Part shown: one piece after another, positions 33,878 to 43,061 of the stretch
Layout of the letters: every line of letters begins with the position of its first letter
Numbering within the stretch: the stretch's first letter is position 1
From: Streptomyces sp. 1331.2
GTDB taxonomy: Bacteria; Actinomycetota; Actinomycetes; Streptomycetales; Streptomycetaceae
Length of the DNA stretch: 64,000 bases
NCBI RefSeq assembly: GCF_900199205.1
Contig: NZ_OBMJ01000001.1
Coordinates: 4,591,001 to 4,655,000, forward strand
Reading direction: 5' to 3'
Position numbers and translations under genes: made by a program
Notes under the pieces: model-generated
The model's database searches: none
Told to the model about the DNA's origin: nothing
What the model saw: only the letters and a program-made list of their open reading frames with translations

Positions 33878-33931
33878 CGCGTCCGCTCCACAGCGCCGAC
33901 CTGCGGCGGAAACACCCCCCACCGGCCCGGA

Positions 33932-33937
33932 TATCCT
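33932..33937 (+). promoter_or_regulatory. Putative -10 of a leaderless purK transcript
   Basis: TATCCT ends 6 nt before the purK GTG and no ribosome site is present, which fits a leaderless mRNA as is common in streptomycetes. No clear -35. Confidence 0.4.
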
Positions 33938-33943
33938 GGCCTG

Positions 33944-35101
33944 GTGACTTCCCCGGGCAATGTGAATTTTCCAGTGGTCGGCATGATCGGTGGCGGGCAG
34001 CTGGCCCGCATGGCACACCAGGCGGGCATCCCGCTCGGGGTCAGGTTCAAACTCCTCGCCGACACGCCCCAGGACTCCGCCGCACAGGTGGTCTCCGACG
34101 TCGTCCTCGGTGACTACCGCGACCTCGACACCCTGCGCCGCTTCGCCGCCGACTGCGACGTGATCACCTTCGACCACGAGCACGTCCCCACCGAGCACCT
34201 GCGCGCCCTGGAGGCCGACGGCATCGCCGTCCGCCCCGGCCCGGACGCGCTGGTCAACGCCCAGGACAAGGGCGTGATGCGGGCAAAGCTGGACTCCATC
34301 GACGTCCCCTGCCCCCGGCACCGGATCGTCGCCGACCCGGCCGACGTCACCGCCTTCGCCGACGAGGGCGAGGGCTACCCCGTCGTCCTCAAGACCGTCC
34401 GCGGCGGCTACGACGGCAAGGGCGTCTGGGTCGTGGACAACGAGCAGGAGGCGCAGGCCCCCTTCCTGGCCGGCGTCCCCGTCCTCGCCGAGGAGAAGGT
34501 CGACTTCGTCCGCGAGCTGGCCGCCAACGTGGTCCGCTCGCCCAGCGGACAGGCCGTCGCCTACCCGGTGGTGGAGAGCGTCCAGGAGAACGGCGTCTGC
34601 GCCGAGGTCACCGCCCCCGCGCCGGACCTCGACCCGGCCCTGTCCGACGAGGCCCAGCAGCTCGCCCTGCGCATCGCCGGCGAACTCGGCATCACCGGCC
34701 ACCTCGCCGTCGAACTGTTCCAGACCCGGGACGGCCGCATCCTGGTCAACGAACTGGCCATGCGCCCGCACAACTCCGGCCACTGGACCCAGGACGGCGC
34801 GGTCACCTCGCAGTTCGAGAACCACCTGCGGGCCGTCCTCGACCTCCCGCTCGGCGACCCCCGGCCGCGCGCCAAGTGGACCGTCATGGTCAACGTCCTC
34901 GGCGGCGACTACCCGGACATGTACCACGCCTTCCTGCACTGCATGGCCCGCGACCCCGGGCTGCGGATCCACATGTACGGGAAGGACGTGAAGCCCGGCC
35001 GCAAGGTCGGCCACGTCAACGTCTTCGGGGACGACCTCGAAGACGTCCGCGAGCGCGCCCGCCACGCGGCCGCCTACCTGCGAGGAACGATCACCGAATG
35101 A
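33944..35101 (+). CDS. purK: N5-carboxyaminoimidazole ribonucleotide synthase
   Basis: 385 residues. ATP-grasp ligase joining bicarbonate to AIR in de novo purine synthesis. Features: MIGGGQLARMAHQAG, FDHEHVPTEHL, ATP-binding YPVVLKTVRGGYDGKGVWVV, EEKVDFVRELA, ELAMRPHNSGHWTQDGAVTSQFENHLRAV (a PurK signature) and VNVLGGDYPDMYHAFLH. The stop overlaps the purE ATG (ATGA), so the two are coupled and their products act in sequence. Confidence 0.95.
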   Translation: MTSPGNVNFPVVGMIGGGQLARMAHQAGIPLGVRFKLLADTPQDSAAQVVSDVVLGDYRDLDTLRRFAADCDVITFDHEHVPTEHLRALEADGIAVRPGPDALVNAQDKGVMRAKLDSIDVPCPRHRIVADPADVTAFADEGEGYPVVLKTVRGGYDGKGVWVVDNEQEAQAPFLAGVPVLAEEKVDFVRELAANVVRSPSGQAVAYPVVESVQENGVCAEVTAPAPDLDPALSDEAQQLALRIAGELGITGHLAVELFQTRDGRILVNELAMRPHNSGHWTQDGAVTSQFENHLRAVLDLPLGDPRPRAKWTVMVNVLGGDYPDMYHAFLHCMARDPGLRIHMYGKDVKPGRKVGHVNVFGDDLEDVRERARHAAAYLRGTITE

Positions 35102-35634
35102 CCTCCACCGCTACGAGCCCCGTCGTCGGCATCGTGATGGGTTCGGACTCCGACTGGCCGGTCATGGAGGCCGCCGCCCAGGCCCTCGACGAGTTCGAGA
35201 TCCCGTACGAGGTAGACGTCGTCTCCGCCCACCGGATGCCCCGCGAGATGGTCGCGTACGGCGAGAACGCCCACAAGCGCGGCCTGAAAGCGATCATCGC
35301 GGGCGCCGGCGGCGCCGCCCACCTGCCGGGCATGCTCGCCTCCGTCACCCCGCTGCCGGTCATCGGCGTCCCGGTGCCGCTGCGCTACCTGGACGGCATG
35401 GACAGCCTGCTGTCGATCGTCCAGATGCCGGCCGGTGTGCCGGTCGCGACCGTCTCGGTGGCCGGCGCCCGCAACGCGGGCTTGCTCGCGGTCCGGATGC
35501 TCGCCGCCTTCGACCCCGAACTCACCGAGCGGATGGCCGACTTCCAGGCCGAGCTGAACACCCAGGCCACCGAGAAGGGCAAGAAGCTCCGGGCCAAGGT
35601 GGCCGGCTCCAGCTCCTTCGGCTTCGGCAAGTAA
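35098..35634 (+). CDS. purE: N5-carboxyaminoimidazole ribonucleotide mutase
   Basis: 178 residues, ATG overlapping the purK stop. Converts N5-CAIR to CAIR. Class I PurE features: VGIVMGSDSDWPVMEAAA (phosphate loop), VVSAHRMPREM (catalytic His), IAGAGGAAHLPGM, and PVPLRYLDGMDSLLSIVQMPAGVPVATV. Family length, intact. Confidence 0.96.
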   Translation: MTSTATSPVVGIVMGSDSDWPVMEAAAQALDEFEIPYEVDVVSAHRMPREMVAYGENAHKRGLKAIIAGAGGAAHLPGMLASVTPLPVIGVPVPLRYLDGMDSLLSIVQMPAGVPVATVSVAGARNAGLLAVRMLAAFDPELTERMADFQAELNTQATEKGKKLRAKVAGSSSFGFGK

Positions 35635-35667
35635 GACCCGCCGACGGGGTGGGGTAGAACAGCCCGT

Positions 35668-36882
35668 ATGACCTCTCAGACGGACTCCGCCACCCCGCTG
35701 GCCGCCGCCCGCGCCCTGCTGCGCACCGCCCCCGTGGTGGACGGCCACAACGACCTCCCGTGGGCGATGCGCGAGCAGGCAGGGTACGACCTCGGCGCGC
35801 TCGACCTCGCCGCCGACCAGAGCGGCCACCTGCACACCGACCTCGCCCGCCTCGCGGAGGGCGGGGTCGGCGCGCAGTTCTGGTCCGTCTTCGTCCCCGC
35901 CTCGCTGGCCGGCGACCACGCGGTGAGCGCCACGCTGGAGCAGATCGACTTCGTCCACGCCCTGGTCGAGCGCTACCCCGACCGGCTGCGCCTGGCCCGC
36001 ACCGCCGCCGACATGGAGGCCGCCCGCGCCGAGGGCCGGATCGCCTCCCTGATGGGCGCCGAGGGCGGCCACTCCATCGACTGCTCGCTGGCCACCCTGC
36101 GCGCCCTGTACGAGCTGGGCGTGCGCTACCTGACGCTCACCCACAACGACAACGTGCCGTGGGCCGACTCCGCCACCGACAAGCCGGTGGCCGGCGGGCT
36201 CACCCGGTTCGGCGAGGAGGTCGTCCGGGAGATGAACCGGCTCGGCATGCTGGTCGACCTCTCGCACGTCTCCGCCGACACCATGCGGGACGCCCTGCGG
36301 GTCACCGAGGCGCCCGTGGTCTTCTCGCACTCCTCCTCGCGCGCGGTCTGCGACCACCCGCGCAACATCCCGGACGACGTGCTCGCCCAGCTGCCCGCCA
36401 ACGGCGGCGTGGCGATGGCCACCTTCGTGCCGAAGTTCATCCTGCCCGCGGCCATCGAGTGGACCCTGGCTGCTGACGAGAACATGCGAGCCCACGGCTT
36501 CCACCCGCTGGACACCACCCCGGCGGCCATGCAGATCCAGCACGCCTTCGAGGCCGGGCACCCGCGCCCGATCGCCACCCCGGCCACCGTCGCCGACCAC
36601 CTCGACCACATGCGCGAGGTCGCCGGCATCGACCACATCGGCATCGGCGGCGACTTCGACGGCACCGCCTTCCTGCCCGACGGCCTCGACTCGGTGGCCG
36701 GCTACCCCAACCTGATCGCCGAACTCCTGGGCCGGCACTGGTCGGAGGCCGACCTGGCCAAGCTCACCTGGCACAACGCCGTCCGCGTCCTGCGCGACGC
36801 CGAGTCGGTCGCCACCGGCCTGCGGGCGAGCCGCCGGCCGTCCATCGCCACCATCGCCCAGCTGGACGGCCAGGCGGACTGA
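35668..36882 (+). CDS. M19-family (renal-type) dipeptidase
   Basis: 404 residues. Zinc-binding VVDGHNDLPWAM (HxD, about 22-33), Glu bridging ligand in SLMGAEGGHSID, His ligands in DLSHVSADTM and VVFSHSSSRAVCDHPRN, and the C-terminal HIGIGGDFDGTAF. Members cleave dipeptides, sometimes with D-residues. It follows purE by 33 bp and may be cotranscribed. Near the POT peptide transporter, so dipeptide use is plausible. Confidence 0.93.
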   Translation: MTSQTDSATPLAAARALLRTAPVVDGHNDLPWAMREQAGYDLGALDLAADQSGHLHTDLARLAEGGVGAQFWSVFVPASLAGDHAVSATLEQIDFVHALVERYPDRLRLARTAADMEAARAEGRIASLMGAEGGHSIDCSLATLRALYELGVRYLTLTHNDNVPWADSATDKPVAGGLTRFGEEVVREMNRLGMLVDLSHVSADTMRDALRVTEAPVVFSHSSSRAVCDHPRNIPDDVLAQLPANGGVAMATFVPKFILPAAIEWTLAADENMRAHGFHPLDTTPAAMQIQHAFEAGHPRPIATPATVADHLDHMREVAGIDHIGIGGDFDGTAFLPDGLDSVAGYPNLIAELLGRHWSEADLAKLTWHNAVRVLRDAESVATGLRASRRPSIATIAQLDGQAD

Positions 36883-36883
36883 C

Positions 36884-37297
36884 TCAGCCCAGCAGCGGGA
36901 TCTCGATGGCCGGGCACCTGTCCATCACCATGGCCAGCCCGGCCTCACGGGTCCGCGCGTATGCGGCCTCGTCCACCACCCCCAGCTGGAACCAGACCGC
37001 CTTCGCCCCGACGGCCACCGCCTGGTCGGCCACCTCCCCGGCCAGCGCGCTGTTCACGAACACGTCCACCACGTCGACGGGGAACGGCACTTCGGCGAGC
37101 GTCCGGTACCCGGGCTCGCCGAGGACCGTCTCGGCCTTCGGATGCACCGGCACGATCCGCTTGCCGTACTTCTGCAGCACCCGGGCGACCCCGTACGCCG
37201 CCCGGGAGGTGTTGGTGGACAGGCCGACCACGGCCCAGGTGTCCCCGGTGCCGGTGAGGATCTCGCGGACCGTCGCTTCGTCGCCGTAGCTCGTCAT
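36884..37297 (-). CDS. CoA-binding domain protein (YccU-like)
   Basis: 137 residues. A Rossmann CoA-binding fold: TWAVVGLSTNTSRAAYGVARVLQKYGKRIVPVHPKAETVLGE, VDVVDVFVNSALAGEVADQAVAVGAKAVWFQLGVVDEAAY and a C-terminal MDRCPAIEIPLLG. Stand-alone proteins of this kind resemble the CoA-binding part of succinyl-CoA synthetase; the biochemical role is unclear. Convergent with the dipeptidase gene. Confidence 0.88.
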   Translation of the reverse strand: MTSYGDEATVREILTGTGDTWAVVGLSTNTSRAAYGVARVLQKYGKRIVPVHPKAETVLGEPGYRTLAEVPFPVDVVDVFVNSALAGEVADQAVAVGAKAVWFQLGVVDEAAYARTREAGLAMVMDRCPAIEIPLLG

Positions 37298-37341
37298 GCC
37301 GGTGCCAACGACGCCCGGGGGTGTGGGATTCCGGTCCGGGC

Positions 37342-37833
37342 TCAGGCGTCGAAGGCGCGGAGCTTGACCCGGGCGGTGCCGCCGGCGTCGTAGGTGGCGT
37401 CCAGGTAGAGGAACATGGCCTGCCCGCCCGGGCGCGCGGCATCCGTCTCCTGGGCGTTGGCGAAGCTCAGGCCGGTGGCGTTGTCGGTGCCGAGTCGGAC
37501 CCGCGGGAAGGCGGCGGCCAGTCGGGTGGCCAGCTCGGCCCGGGGCATCCGGAACTCCACGGTGTAGCCGCGGTCCAGCCAGCCGCCGTCGTCCGTGCAG
37601 ACGGTCTCGGTGGCCTCGGCGGGCATCGAGCCGCCCGCGAACCCCATCGCCTCCGAGCAGGTGGCCGCGTGGGGCTTGCCGCCCTGGGTCAGGAGGAGCG
37701 CGAGGAAGCCGAAGCAGGCGAGCGGCGCGATCAGGACGACGCCCAGCAGTGTCAGCGACAGCCTGGTGGCCCGTCCGGCCCGCTTGGCCCGCCTGTCGGT
37801 CCTGTCGACCCCGTCAGCGCGTTCGGTGTGCAT
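37342..37833 (-). CDS. Small single-pass membrane protein, function unknown
   Basis: 163 residues. A basic N-terminus (DRTDRRAKRAGRATR) precedes one transmembrane helix (about 25-49); an external domain follows with Cys at positions about 59 and 79, probably disulphide-bonded, and strands such as GYTVEFRMPRAELATRLAAAFPRVRLG. No match to a named family recognised; possibly a lipid- or wall-associated protein. Confidence 0.65.
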   Translation of the reverse strand: MHTERADGVDRTDRRAKRAGRATRLSLTLLGVVLIAPLACFGFLALLLTQGGKPHAATCSEAMGFAGGSMPAEATETVCTDDGGWLDRGYTVEFRMPRAELATRLAAAFPRVRLGTDNATGLSFANAQETDAARPGGQAMFLYLDATYDAGGTARVKLRAFDA

Positions 37834-37934
37834 GAAGAACCCCCCCGGTCTCCGGTACCGGCTTCACTGCCGGCGCCCAGATCCTCGCACGAGGACTGAA
37901 CGTGTTCAAATTCTTTGGGGCGGGGCAAACGGAA

Positions 37935-37965
37935 GCGCCCGCCTCCGGGGGTCGGGGGCGGGCGC
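37935..37965 (-). terminator. Terminator after the UDP-glucose dehydrogenase gene
   Basis: GCGCCCGCC (37935-37943) pairs with GGCGGGCGC (37957-37965), 13-nt loop, 16 bp beyond the stop of the minus-strand gene. Confidence 0.7.
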
Positions 37966-37980
37966 GCGGAGCGGGAGGGG

Positions 37981-39318
37981 TCAGCTCGGTCGGCCGAGGG
38001 CGCGGTAGGTCCAGCCGGCGGCGCGCCAGGCGTCGGCGTCGAGGACGTTGCGGCCGTCGAGGAGGCGGCGCTCGGCGACCACGGCGCCGAGCTCGGCCGG
38101 GTCCAGCTCGCGGAACTCGGCCCACTCGGTGAGGTGCAGGACGACGTGGGCGCCCTCGGCGGCCTCCAGGGCGGAGTCGGCGTAGGTGAGCGAGGGGAAC
38201 ATCTTGCGGGCGTTGTCCACGGCCTTCGGGTCGTAGACGGTGACCTGGGCGCCCTGGAGCTGGATCTGGGCGGCGACGTTGAGGGCGGGGGAGTCCCGGA
38301 TGTCGTCCGAGTTGGGCTTGAAGGCGGCGCCGAGCACGGCGACCCGGCGGCCCAGGAAGCCGCCGCCGCACTGCTCGCGGGCCAGCTCGACCATCCGGGA
38401 GCGGCGGCGCATGTTGATCGAGTCGACCTCGCGCAGGAAGGTCAGCGCCTGGTCGGCGCCGAGCTCGCCGGCCCGGGCCATGAACGCGCGGATGTCCTTG
38501 GGCAGGCAGCCGCCGCCGAAGCCGAGGCCGGAGTTGAGGAACTTGCCGCCGATCCGCTCGTCGTAGGAGAGCGCCTTGCTGAGCTGGGTGACGTCCGCGC
38601 CGGCCGCCTCGCAGACCTCGGCCATCGCGTTGATGAAGGAGATCTTGGTGGCCAGGAAGGAGTTGGCGGCCGCCTTGACCAGCTCGGCGGTCGCGAAGTC
38701 GGTGACCACGAACGGCACCCCGGCGGAGATCGGCTCGGCGTACACCTCGCGCAGCAGCCGCTCGGCCCGCTCGCTCTGGGTGCCGATCACGATCCGGTCC
38801 GGCCGCAGGGTGTCCTGGACGGCGAAGCCCTCGCGCAGGAACTCGGGGTTCCAGGCGAGTTCGGCGCCCTCGCCGACCGGCGCCAGCGCGGTCAGCCGCT
38901 CGGCCAGCCGGCTCGCCGAGCCCACCGGGACGGTCGACTTGCCGACCACCAGGGCGGGCCGGGTCAGGTGCGGCGCGAGCTCGTCGATCGCGGTGTCGAC
39001 GTACGACATGTCGGCGGCGAACTCGCCCTTGCGCTGCGGGGTGTTGACGCAGATGAAGTGCACGTCGCCGAATTCGGCGGCCTCCTGGGCGGAGGTGGTG
39101 AAGCGCAGCCGCCCGGTCGAACCCTCGTGCCCGGCCACGTGCTTGAGCAGCAGCTCGGACAGCCCCGGCTCGTACATCGGGACGCGACCGGCGGTGAGCA
39201 GGGCGATCTTGTCGGGGTCGATGTCCAGACCCAGCACCTCGAAGCCGAACTCGGCCATCGCGGCGGCATGCGTGGCGCCGAGGTAGCCGGTGCCGATCAC
39301 GGAGATGCGGAGGGTCAC
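37981..39318 (-). CDS. UDP-glucose 6-dehydrogenase
   Basis: 445 residues. NAD-binding GTGYLGATHAAAMAEFGFEVLGLDID at the N-terminus, then TSAQEAAEFGDVHFICVNTP, KSTVPVGSA, NPEFLREGFAV, the catalytic block GLGFGGGCLPKDIRAF (Cys at about 266) and VAVLGAAFKPNSDDIRDSPA. It makes UDP-glucuronate from UDP-glucose for polysaccharides or anionic wall polymers. LCP and GT2 genes lie further along the window but this gene is monocistronic. Could be a GDP-mannose relative, though UDP-glucose is more likely. Confidence 0.92.
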   Translation of the reverse strand: MTLRISVIGTGYLGATHAAAMAEFGFEVLGLDIDPDKIALLTAGRVPMYEPGLSELLLKHVAGHEGSTGRLRFTTSAQEAAEFGDVHFICVNTPQRKGEFAADMSYVDTAIDELAPHLTRPALVVGKSTVPVGSASRLAERLTALAPVGEGAELAWNPEFLREGFAVQDTLRPDRIVIGTQSERAERLLREVYAEPISAGVPFVVTDFATAELVKAAANSFLATKISFINAMAEVCEAAGADVTQLSKALSYDERIGGKFLNSGLGFGGGCLPKDIRAFMARAGELGADQALTFLREVDSINMRRRSRMVELAREQCGGGFLGRRVAVLGAAFKPNSDDIRDSPALNVAAQIQLQGAQVTVYDPKAVDNARKMFPSLTYADSALEAAEGAHVVLHLTEWAEFRELDPAELGAVVAERRLLDGRNVLDADAWRAAGWTYRALGRPS

Positions 39319-39557
39319 GGGTTCTCCCTGGAGGCGGACTCGACCGGTCTGGATTGCGGATCCGGCCGGCCTGGGGTGCGACCGGGCCGGTGCGGACGCC
39401 CCTGATGCTATCCGCCCCGTCCGGGCGGGCAGAGATCGCCCGCACGCCCGGGACGCTAGGCAGCCGCAGGTCGGAGCCCTAGGATCTCTACTGAACGGTA
39501 GTTAACCCCGGGTTTTCGGTAACGGGACTTCGATCACTGGACGACGAGGCAGGCATC

Positions 39558-40718
39558 ATGGCGGGCAGCGCGGCTGACTTCGATCTCTTCCGTATCTCCG
39601 AGGAGCACGAGATGCTTCGTGAGGCGGTGCGTTCGCTGGCCGAGGCGAAGATCGCTCCGTTCGCGGCGGAGGTGGACGAGCAGGGTCGGTTCCCGCAGGA
39701 GGCGTTGGACGCGTTGCGGGGCAATGACCTGCATGCGGTGCACGTGCCGGAGGAGTACGGCGGTGCGGGGGCGGATGCGCTGGCGACGGTGATCGTGATC
39801 GAGGAGGTCGCGCGGGTGTGCGGTTCGTCCTCGTTGATCCCGGCGGTGAACAAGCTGGGGTCGCTGCCGGTGCAGTTGTCGGGCTCGGAGGAGCTGAAGG
39901 CGAAGTACCTGGGGGCGCTGGCCCGGGGTGAGGGGATGTTCTCGTACTGCCTGTCGGAGCCGGAGGCGGGTTCGGATGCGGCGGGGATGAAGACCCGGGC
40001 GGTGCGGGACGGTGACTTCTGGGTGCTGAACGGGGTGAAGCGCTGGATCACCAATGCCGGGGTGTCGGAGTTCTACACGGTGATGGCGGTGACGGATCCG
40101 TCGGCGCGGTCGAAGGGGATCTCGGCGTTCGTGGTGGAGAAGGGCGACGAGGGGGTGTCGTTCGGTGCGCCGGAGAAGAAGCTGGGGATCAAGGGTTCGC
40201 CGACGCGTGAGGTGTACTTCGACAACGTGCGGATTCCGGCGGACCGGATGATCGGTGCGGAGGGTACGGGTTTCGCGACGGCGATGCGGACGCTGGACCA
40301 CACCCGGGTGACCATCGCCGCGCAGGCGGTGGGGATCGCGCAGGGTGCGCTGGACTACGCCAAGGGTTATGTGAAGGAGCGCAGGCAGTTCGGGAAGGCG
40401 ATCGCCGAGTTCCAGGGCGTCCAGTTCATGCTGGCGGACATGGCGATGAAGCTGGAGGCGGCGCGTCAGATGACGTACGTGGCGGCGGCGAAGTCGCAGC
40501 GCGGGGATGCGGATCTGACGTTCTTCGGTGCGGCGGCGAAGTGTTTCGCGTCGGACGTGGCGATGGAGGTCACCACGGACGCGGTGCAGCTGCTGGGTGG
40601 TTACGGGTACACGCGGGACTACCCGGTGGAGCGGATGATGCGGGACGCGAAGATCACGCAGATCTACGAGGGCACCAACCAGGTCCAGCGCATCGTCATG
40701 GCCCGCAACCTGCCGTAA
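39558..40718 (+). CDS. Acyl-CoA dehydrogenase
   Basis: 386 residues. FAD enzyme of beta-oxidation or branched-chain acid breakdown: YCLSEPEAGSDAAGMKTRA, FWVLNGVKRWITNAG, IKGSPTREVYFDNVRIPADRMIG, RRQFGKAIAEFQGVQFMLADM and QLLGGYGYTRDYPVERMMRDAKITQIYEGTNQVQRIV, whose Glu is the usual catalytic base. Its codons end in G far more than those of neighbours and use AAT, CAT, GGT and TTG. A small CTAC-N6-GTAG repeat (39488-39501) lies upstream. Confidence 0.94.
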   Translation: MAGSAADFDLFRISEEHEMLREAVRSLAEAKIAPFAAEVDEQGRFPQEALDALRGNDLHAVHVPEEYGGAGADALATVIVIEEVARVCGSSSLIPAVNKLGSLPVQLSGSEELKAKYLGALARGEGMFSYCLSEPEAGSDAAGMKTRAVRDGDFWVLNGVKRWITNAGVSEFYTVMAVTDPSARSKGISAFVVEKGDEGVSFGAPEKKLGIKGSPTREVYFDNVRIPADRMIGAEGTGFATAMRTLDHTRVTIAAQAVGIAQGALDYAKGYVKERRQFGKAIAEFQGVQFMLADMAMKLEAARQMTYVAAAKSQRGDADLTFFGAAAKCFASDVAMEVTTDAVQLLGGYGYTRDYPVERMMRDAKITQIYEGTNQVQRIVMARNLP

Positions 40719-40739
40719 CCCGCCCTGCCTCCGACTCCC

Positions 40740-40778
40740 CGGAGCCCCCGGCCGATTCCTCCTCGGCCGGGGGCTCCG
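40740..40778 (+). terminator. Terminator after the acyl-CoA dehydrogenase
   Basis: CGGAGCCCCCGGCCGA (40740-40755) and TCGGCCGGGGGCTCCG (40763-40778): perfect 16-bp stem, 7-nt loop. Confidence 0.88.
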
Positions 40779-40820
40779 TGCGTTTCCCGGCCCCGCCCGG
40801 TCGGAGACCGCGTGGTGCCG

Positions 40821-40826
40821 TATAAA
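40821..40826 (+). promoter_or_regulatory. Putative -10 upstream of the SDR gene
   Basis: TATAAA in a GC-rich setting, 46 bp before the SDR ATG, which has ACGGAGGA as ribosome site. No convincing -35. Confidence 0.35.
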
Positions 40827-40872
40827 TGATCGTCAACTTCGCTGTGGTGCAACTGAGTACGGAGGAACGCGG

Positions 40873-41733
40873 ATGACCGCGAACGAGGGAACCACCGGCA
40901 AGGTCTGGCTGATCACCGGCGCCAACTCCGGCTTCGGCCAGGCCATCGCCGAGGCCGCGATCGCCGCCGGCGACACCGTGGTCGCCGCCGCCCGCCGGCC
41001 CGAGACCCTGGCCGAGCTGGCGGCCGCCCACCCCGGCCGGGTCGTCCCGGTCCGGCTGGACGTCACCGACCACGACCAGATCTCCGCCGCCGTCGAGGAG
41101 GCCCTGTCCCGGCTCGGCCGGATCGACGTCCTGGTGAACAACGCCGGGCGCGGCCTGATCGGCGCCGTCGAGGAGTACACCGACCGCGAGCTGCGGGACC
41201 TGATGGACCTGCACTTCTTCGGCCCGGCCGCGCTCACCCGCGCGGTGCTGCCGCACATGCGGGCCCAGGGCTCGGGCGCGGTGGTGCAGATGAGCAGCAT
41301 GGGCGGCCGCTTCTCGTTCCCCGGCGTGGGCGCCTACTCGGCCACCAAGTTCGCGCTGGAGGGGCTGTCCGAGGCGCTGGCCCAGGAGGTCGCCGGGTTC
41401 GGGATCAAGGTGCTGGTCGTCGAGCCCGGCGCGTTCCGGACCGGCTTCGCGGGCGGCGGCGCGCTCGCCCACACCACCCCGATCGCCGCGTACGAGCCGG
41501 TGGTCGGCCCGGTCCGCACCGGCCTGCCGGACTCCGACGGCAAGCAGCCCGGCGACCCGACGAAGGCCGCCGCGGCGATCCTGGCCGCCCTGGCCGCCGA
41601 GCGGACCCCGCTGCGGCTCGCCCTCGGCAACGACGCCGTGGACGCCGTCCTCGGGCAGCTGGACGCCGCACGACAGGAGGCCGAGGCCTGGGCGGAGGTC
41701 GGCCGCGGCACCGACTTCCCGGCCGGGGAGTGA
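40873..41733 (+). CDS. Short-chain dehydrogenase/reductase
   Basis: 286 residues. Rossmann TGANSGFG (cofactor loop, about 16-23), LDVTD, NNAGRGLIG, catalytic Ser in MSSMGG and YSATKFALEGLSEAL (Tyr and Lys). The ARRPE after strand 2 suggests NADP(H). Substrate unknown. ATG preceded by GGAGGA. Confidence 0.9.
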   Translation: MTANEGTTGKVWLITGANSGFGQAIAEAAIAAGDTVVAAARRPETLAELAAAHPGRVVPVRLDVTDHDQISAAVEEALSRLGRIDVLVNNAGRGLIGAVEEYTDRELRDLMDLHFFGPAALTRAVLPHMRAQGSGAVVQMSSMGGRFSFPGVGAYSATKFALEGLSEALAQEVAGFGIKVLVVEPGAFRTGFAGGGALAHTTPIAAYEPVVGPVRTGLPDSDGKQPGDPTKAAAAILAALAAERTPLRLALGNDAVDAVLGQLDAARQEAEAWAEVGRGTDFPAGE

Positions 41734-41817
41734 CGGGCGGCCCGTCCCGGACACCCAGGGTGCGCTCCCGAACAATTCGCGCGACGCCGGGCAGCCCGGT
41801 TCCCTAGGCTGCCCGCC

Positions 41818-42330
41818 ATGTCAACCGTGCCCTCCGCGCCTTCCGCACCCTCCGCGGCTACCGCCTCCGCCACGCTCAGCCTGGCCGTCATCACCCCCGA
41901 GAACATCGACGCCGCCCTCGCCCTGCGGGTGCGCCCCGGGCAGGAGGGCCTGGTCGCGCCGGTGGTGAAGTCGCTGGCCGAGGCGTACGCCCACGGGGAG
42001 ACCGCCTGGCCCCGGCTGATCCTGGACGGCGGACGGCCGGTGGGCTTCGTGATGGCCTTCTTCGACATCCGCTTCAACCCCGAGCAGCCCGGCGACCGTC
42101 CCCGCTCCGGGCTGTGGCGCCTGCTGATCGACGCCGACGCCCAGCGCGGGGGCTACGGCCGCTTCGCCGTGGAGCAGGTGTGCGCGGAGATCCGCCGCCG
42201 CGGCGGCACCCGCGCCACGGTCAGCTACGTGCCCGGCCCGGACGGCCCGGCGGGCTTCTACGCCCGCCTCGGCTTCCGCCCGACCGGTGAGCTGAGCGGC
42301 GACCAAGCGATCGCGGAGCTGGACCTGTAG
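41818..42330 (+). CDS. GNAT-family N-acetyltransferase
   Basis: 170 residues. LSLAVITPENIDAALALRV opening, FVMAFFDIRF, acetyl-CoA loop LLIDADAQRGGYGRFAVEQVCAEIRRRGGTRATVSYVPG and GFYARLGFRPTGE. It resembles SpeG-like or general amine acetyltransferases; substrate unknown. The Ser/Pro/Ala-rich first 16 residues are low complexity. Confidence 0.88.
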   Translation: MSTVPSAPSAPSAATASATLSLAVITPENIDAALALRVRPGQEGLVAPVVKSLAEAYAHGETAWPRLILDGGRPVGFVMAFFDIRFNPEQPGDRPRSGLWRLLIDADAQRGGYGRFAVEQVCAEIRRRGGTRATVSYVPGPDGPAGFYARLGFRPTGELSGDQAIAELDL

Positions 42331-42363
42331 GCCGCGCCCGGGCCGCGGGTAGGGTGCCGGAGC

Positions 42364-43017
42364 ATGACCGAGCCGGACTTCCTCACCACGACCAGGGCGT
42401 TCTACGACGCCATCGCCACCGAGTACACCGACCGCTTCCGGGACGCGATGGACAGCATGCCGACGGACCGGGCGATGCTGGCGCTCTTCGCCGACCTGGT
42501 CCGCGCCGAGCGTCCGGACGCCAGGACGGCCGAACTCGGCTGCGGCCCGGGCCGGGTGACGGGCCACCTGCACCGGCTCGGCCTGGACGTGTGCGGGATC
42601 GACCTCTCGCCGCGGATGGTCGAGCTGGCCCGGGAGGACCACCCGGAGGTGCCGTTCAGTGTCGGCTCGCTCTTCGACCTCCCCTTCCGGGACGGCGAGT
42701 TGACCGGTGCGGTGGCCTGGTACTCGATCATCCACACCCCGGCGGAGCGCCTGCCGGAGGTGTTCGCCGAGTTCGCCCGGGTGCTGGCCCCCGGCGGCCA
42801 CCTGCTGGTCGCCTTCCAGGTCGGCGACGAACCGCTGCGCCTGGACCAGCCCTTCGGCCGCCCGGTCTCGCTGGACTTCCGCCGCCTGCGGCCGGAGCAC
42901 GTCGAGGAGTTGGCCCGCGAGGCGGGCCTGCCGGTCACCTCCCGTACCGTCCGCGAGCCGGGCGCCGAGGAGAAGACCCCGCAGGCCTACCTGTTCGCCC
43001 GCAAGCCGGCCGGCTGA
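42364..43017 (+). CDS. SAM-dependent methyltransferase (UbiE-like)
   Basis: 217 residues. Motif I AELGCGPGRVTGHLHRLGLDVCGIDLSPRMVELAREDHPEV is complete, with LTGAVAWYSIIHTP and FARVLAPGGHLLVAFQVGD. Follows the GNAT gene by 33 bp, possibly same transcript. Substrate unknown. Confidence 0.88.
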   Translation: MTEPDFLTTTRAFYDAIATEYTDRFRDAMDSMPTDRAMLALFADLVRAERPDARTAELGCGPGRVTGHLHRLGLDVCGIDLSPRMVELAREDHPEVPFSVGSLFDLPFRDGELTGAVAWYSIIHTPAERLPEVFAEFARVLAPGGHLLVAFQVGDEPLRLDQPFGRPVSLDFRRLRPEHVEELAREAGLPVTSRTVREPGAEEKTPQAYLFARKPAG

Positions 43018-43061
43018 GCCAGGTCCCGCCTGAGCCCCGCCTGGGCCCGGCCCGCCTGGGC

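Noticed and set aside
39488..39501. CTAC-N6-GTAG as an acyl-CoA dehydrogenase operator
   Set aside because: Arms of four bases occur often by chance, so it was not listed as a feature of its own.
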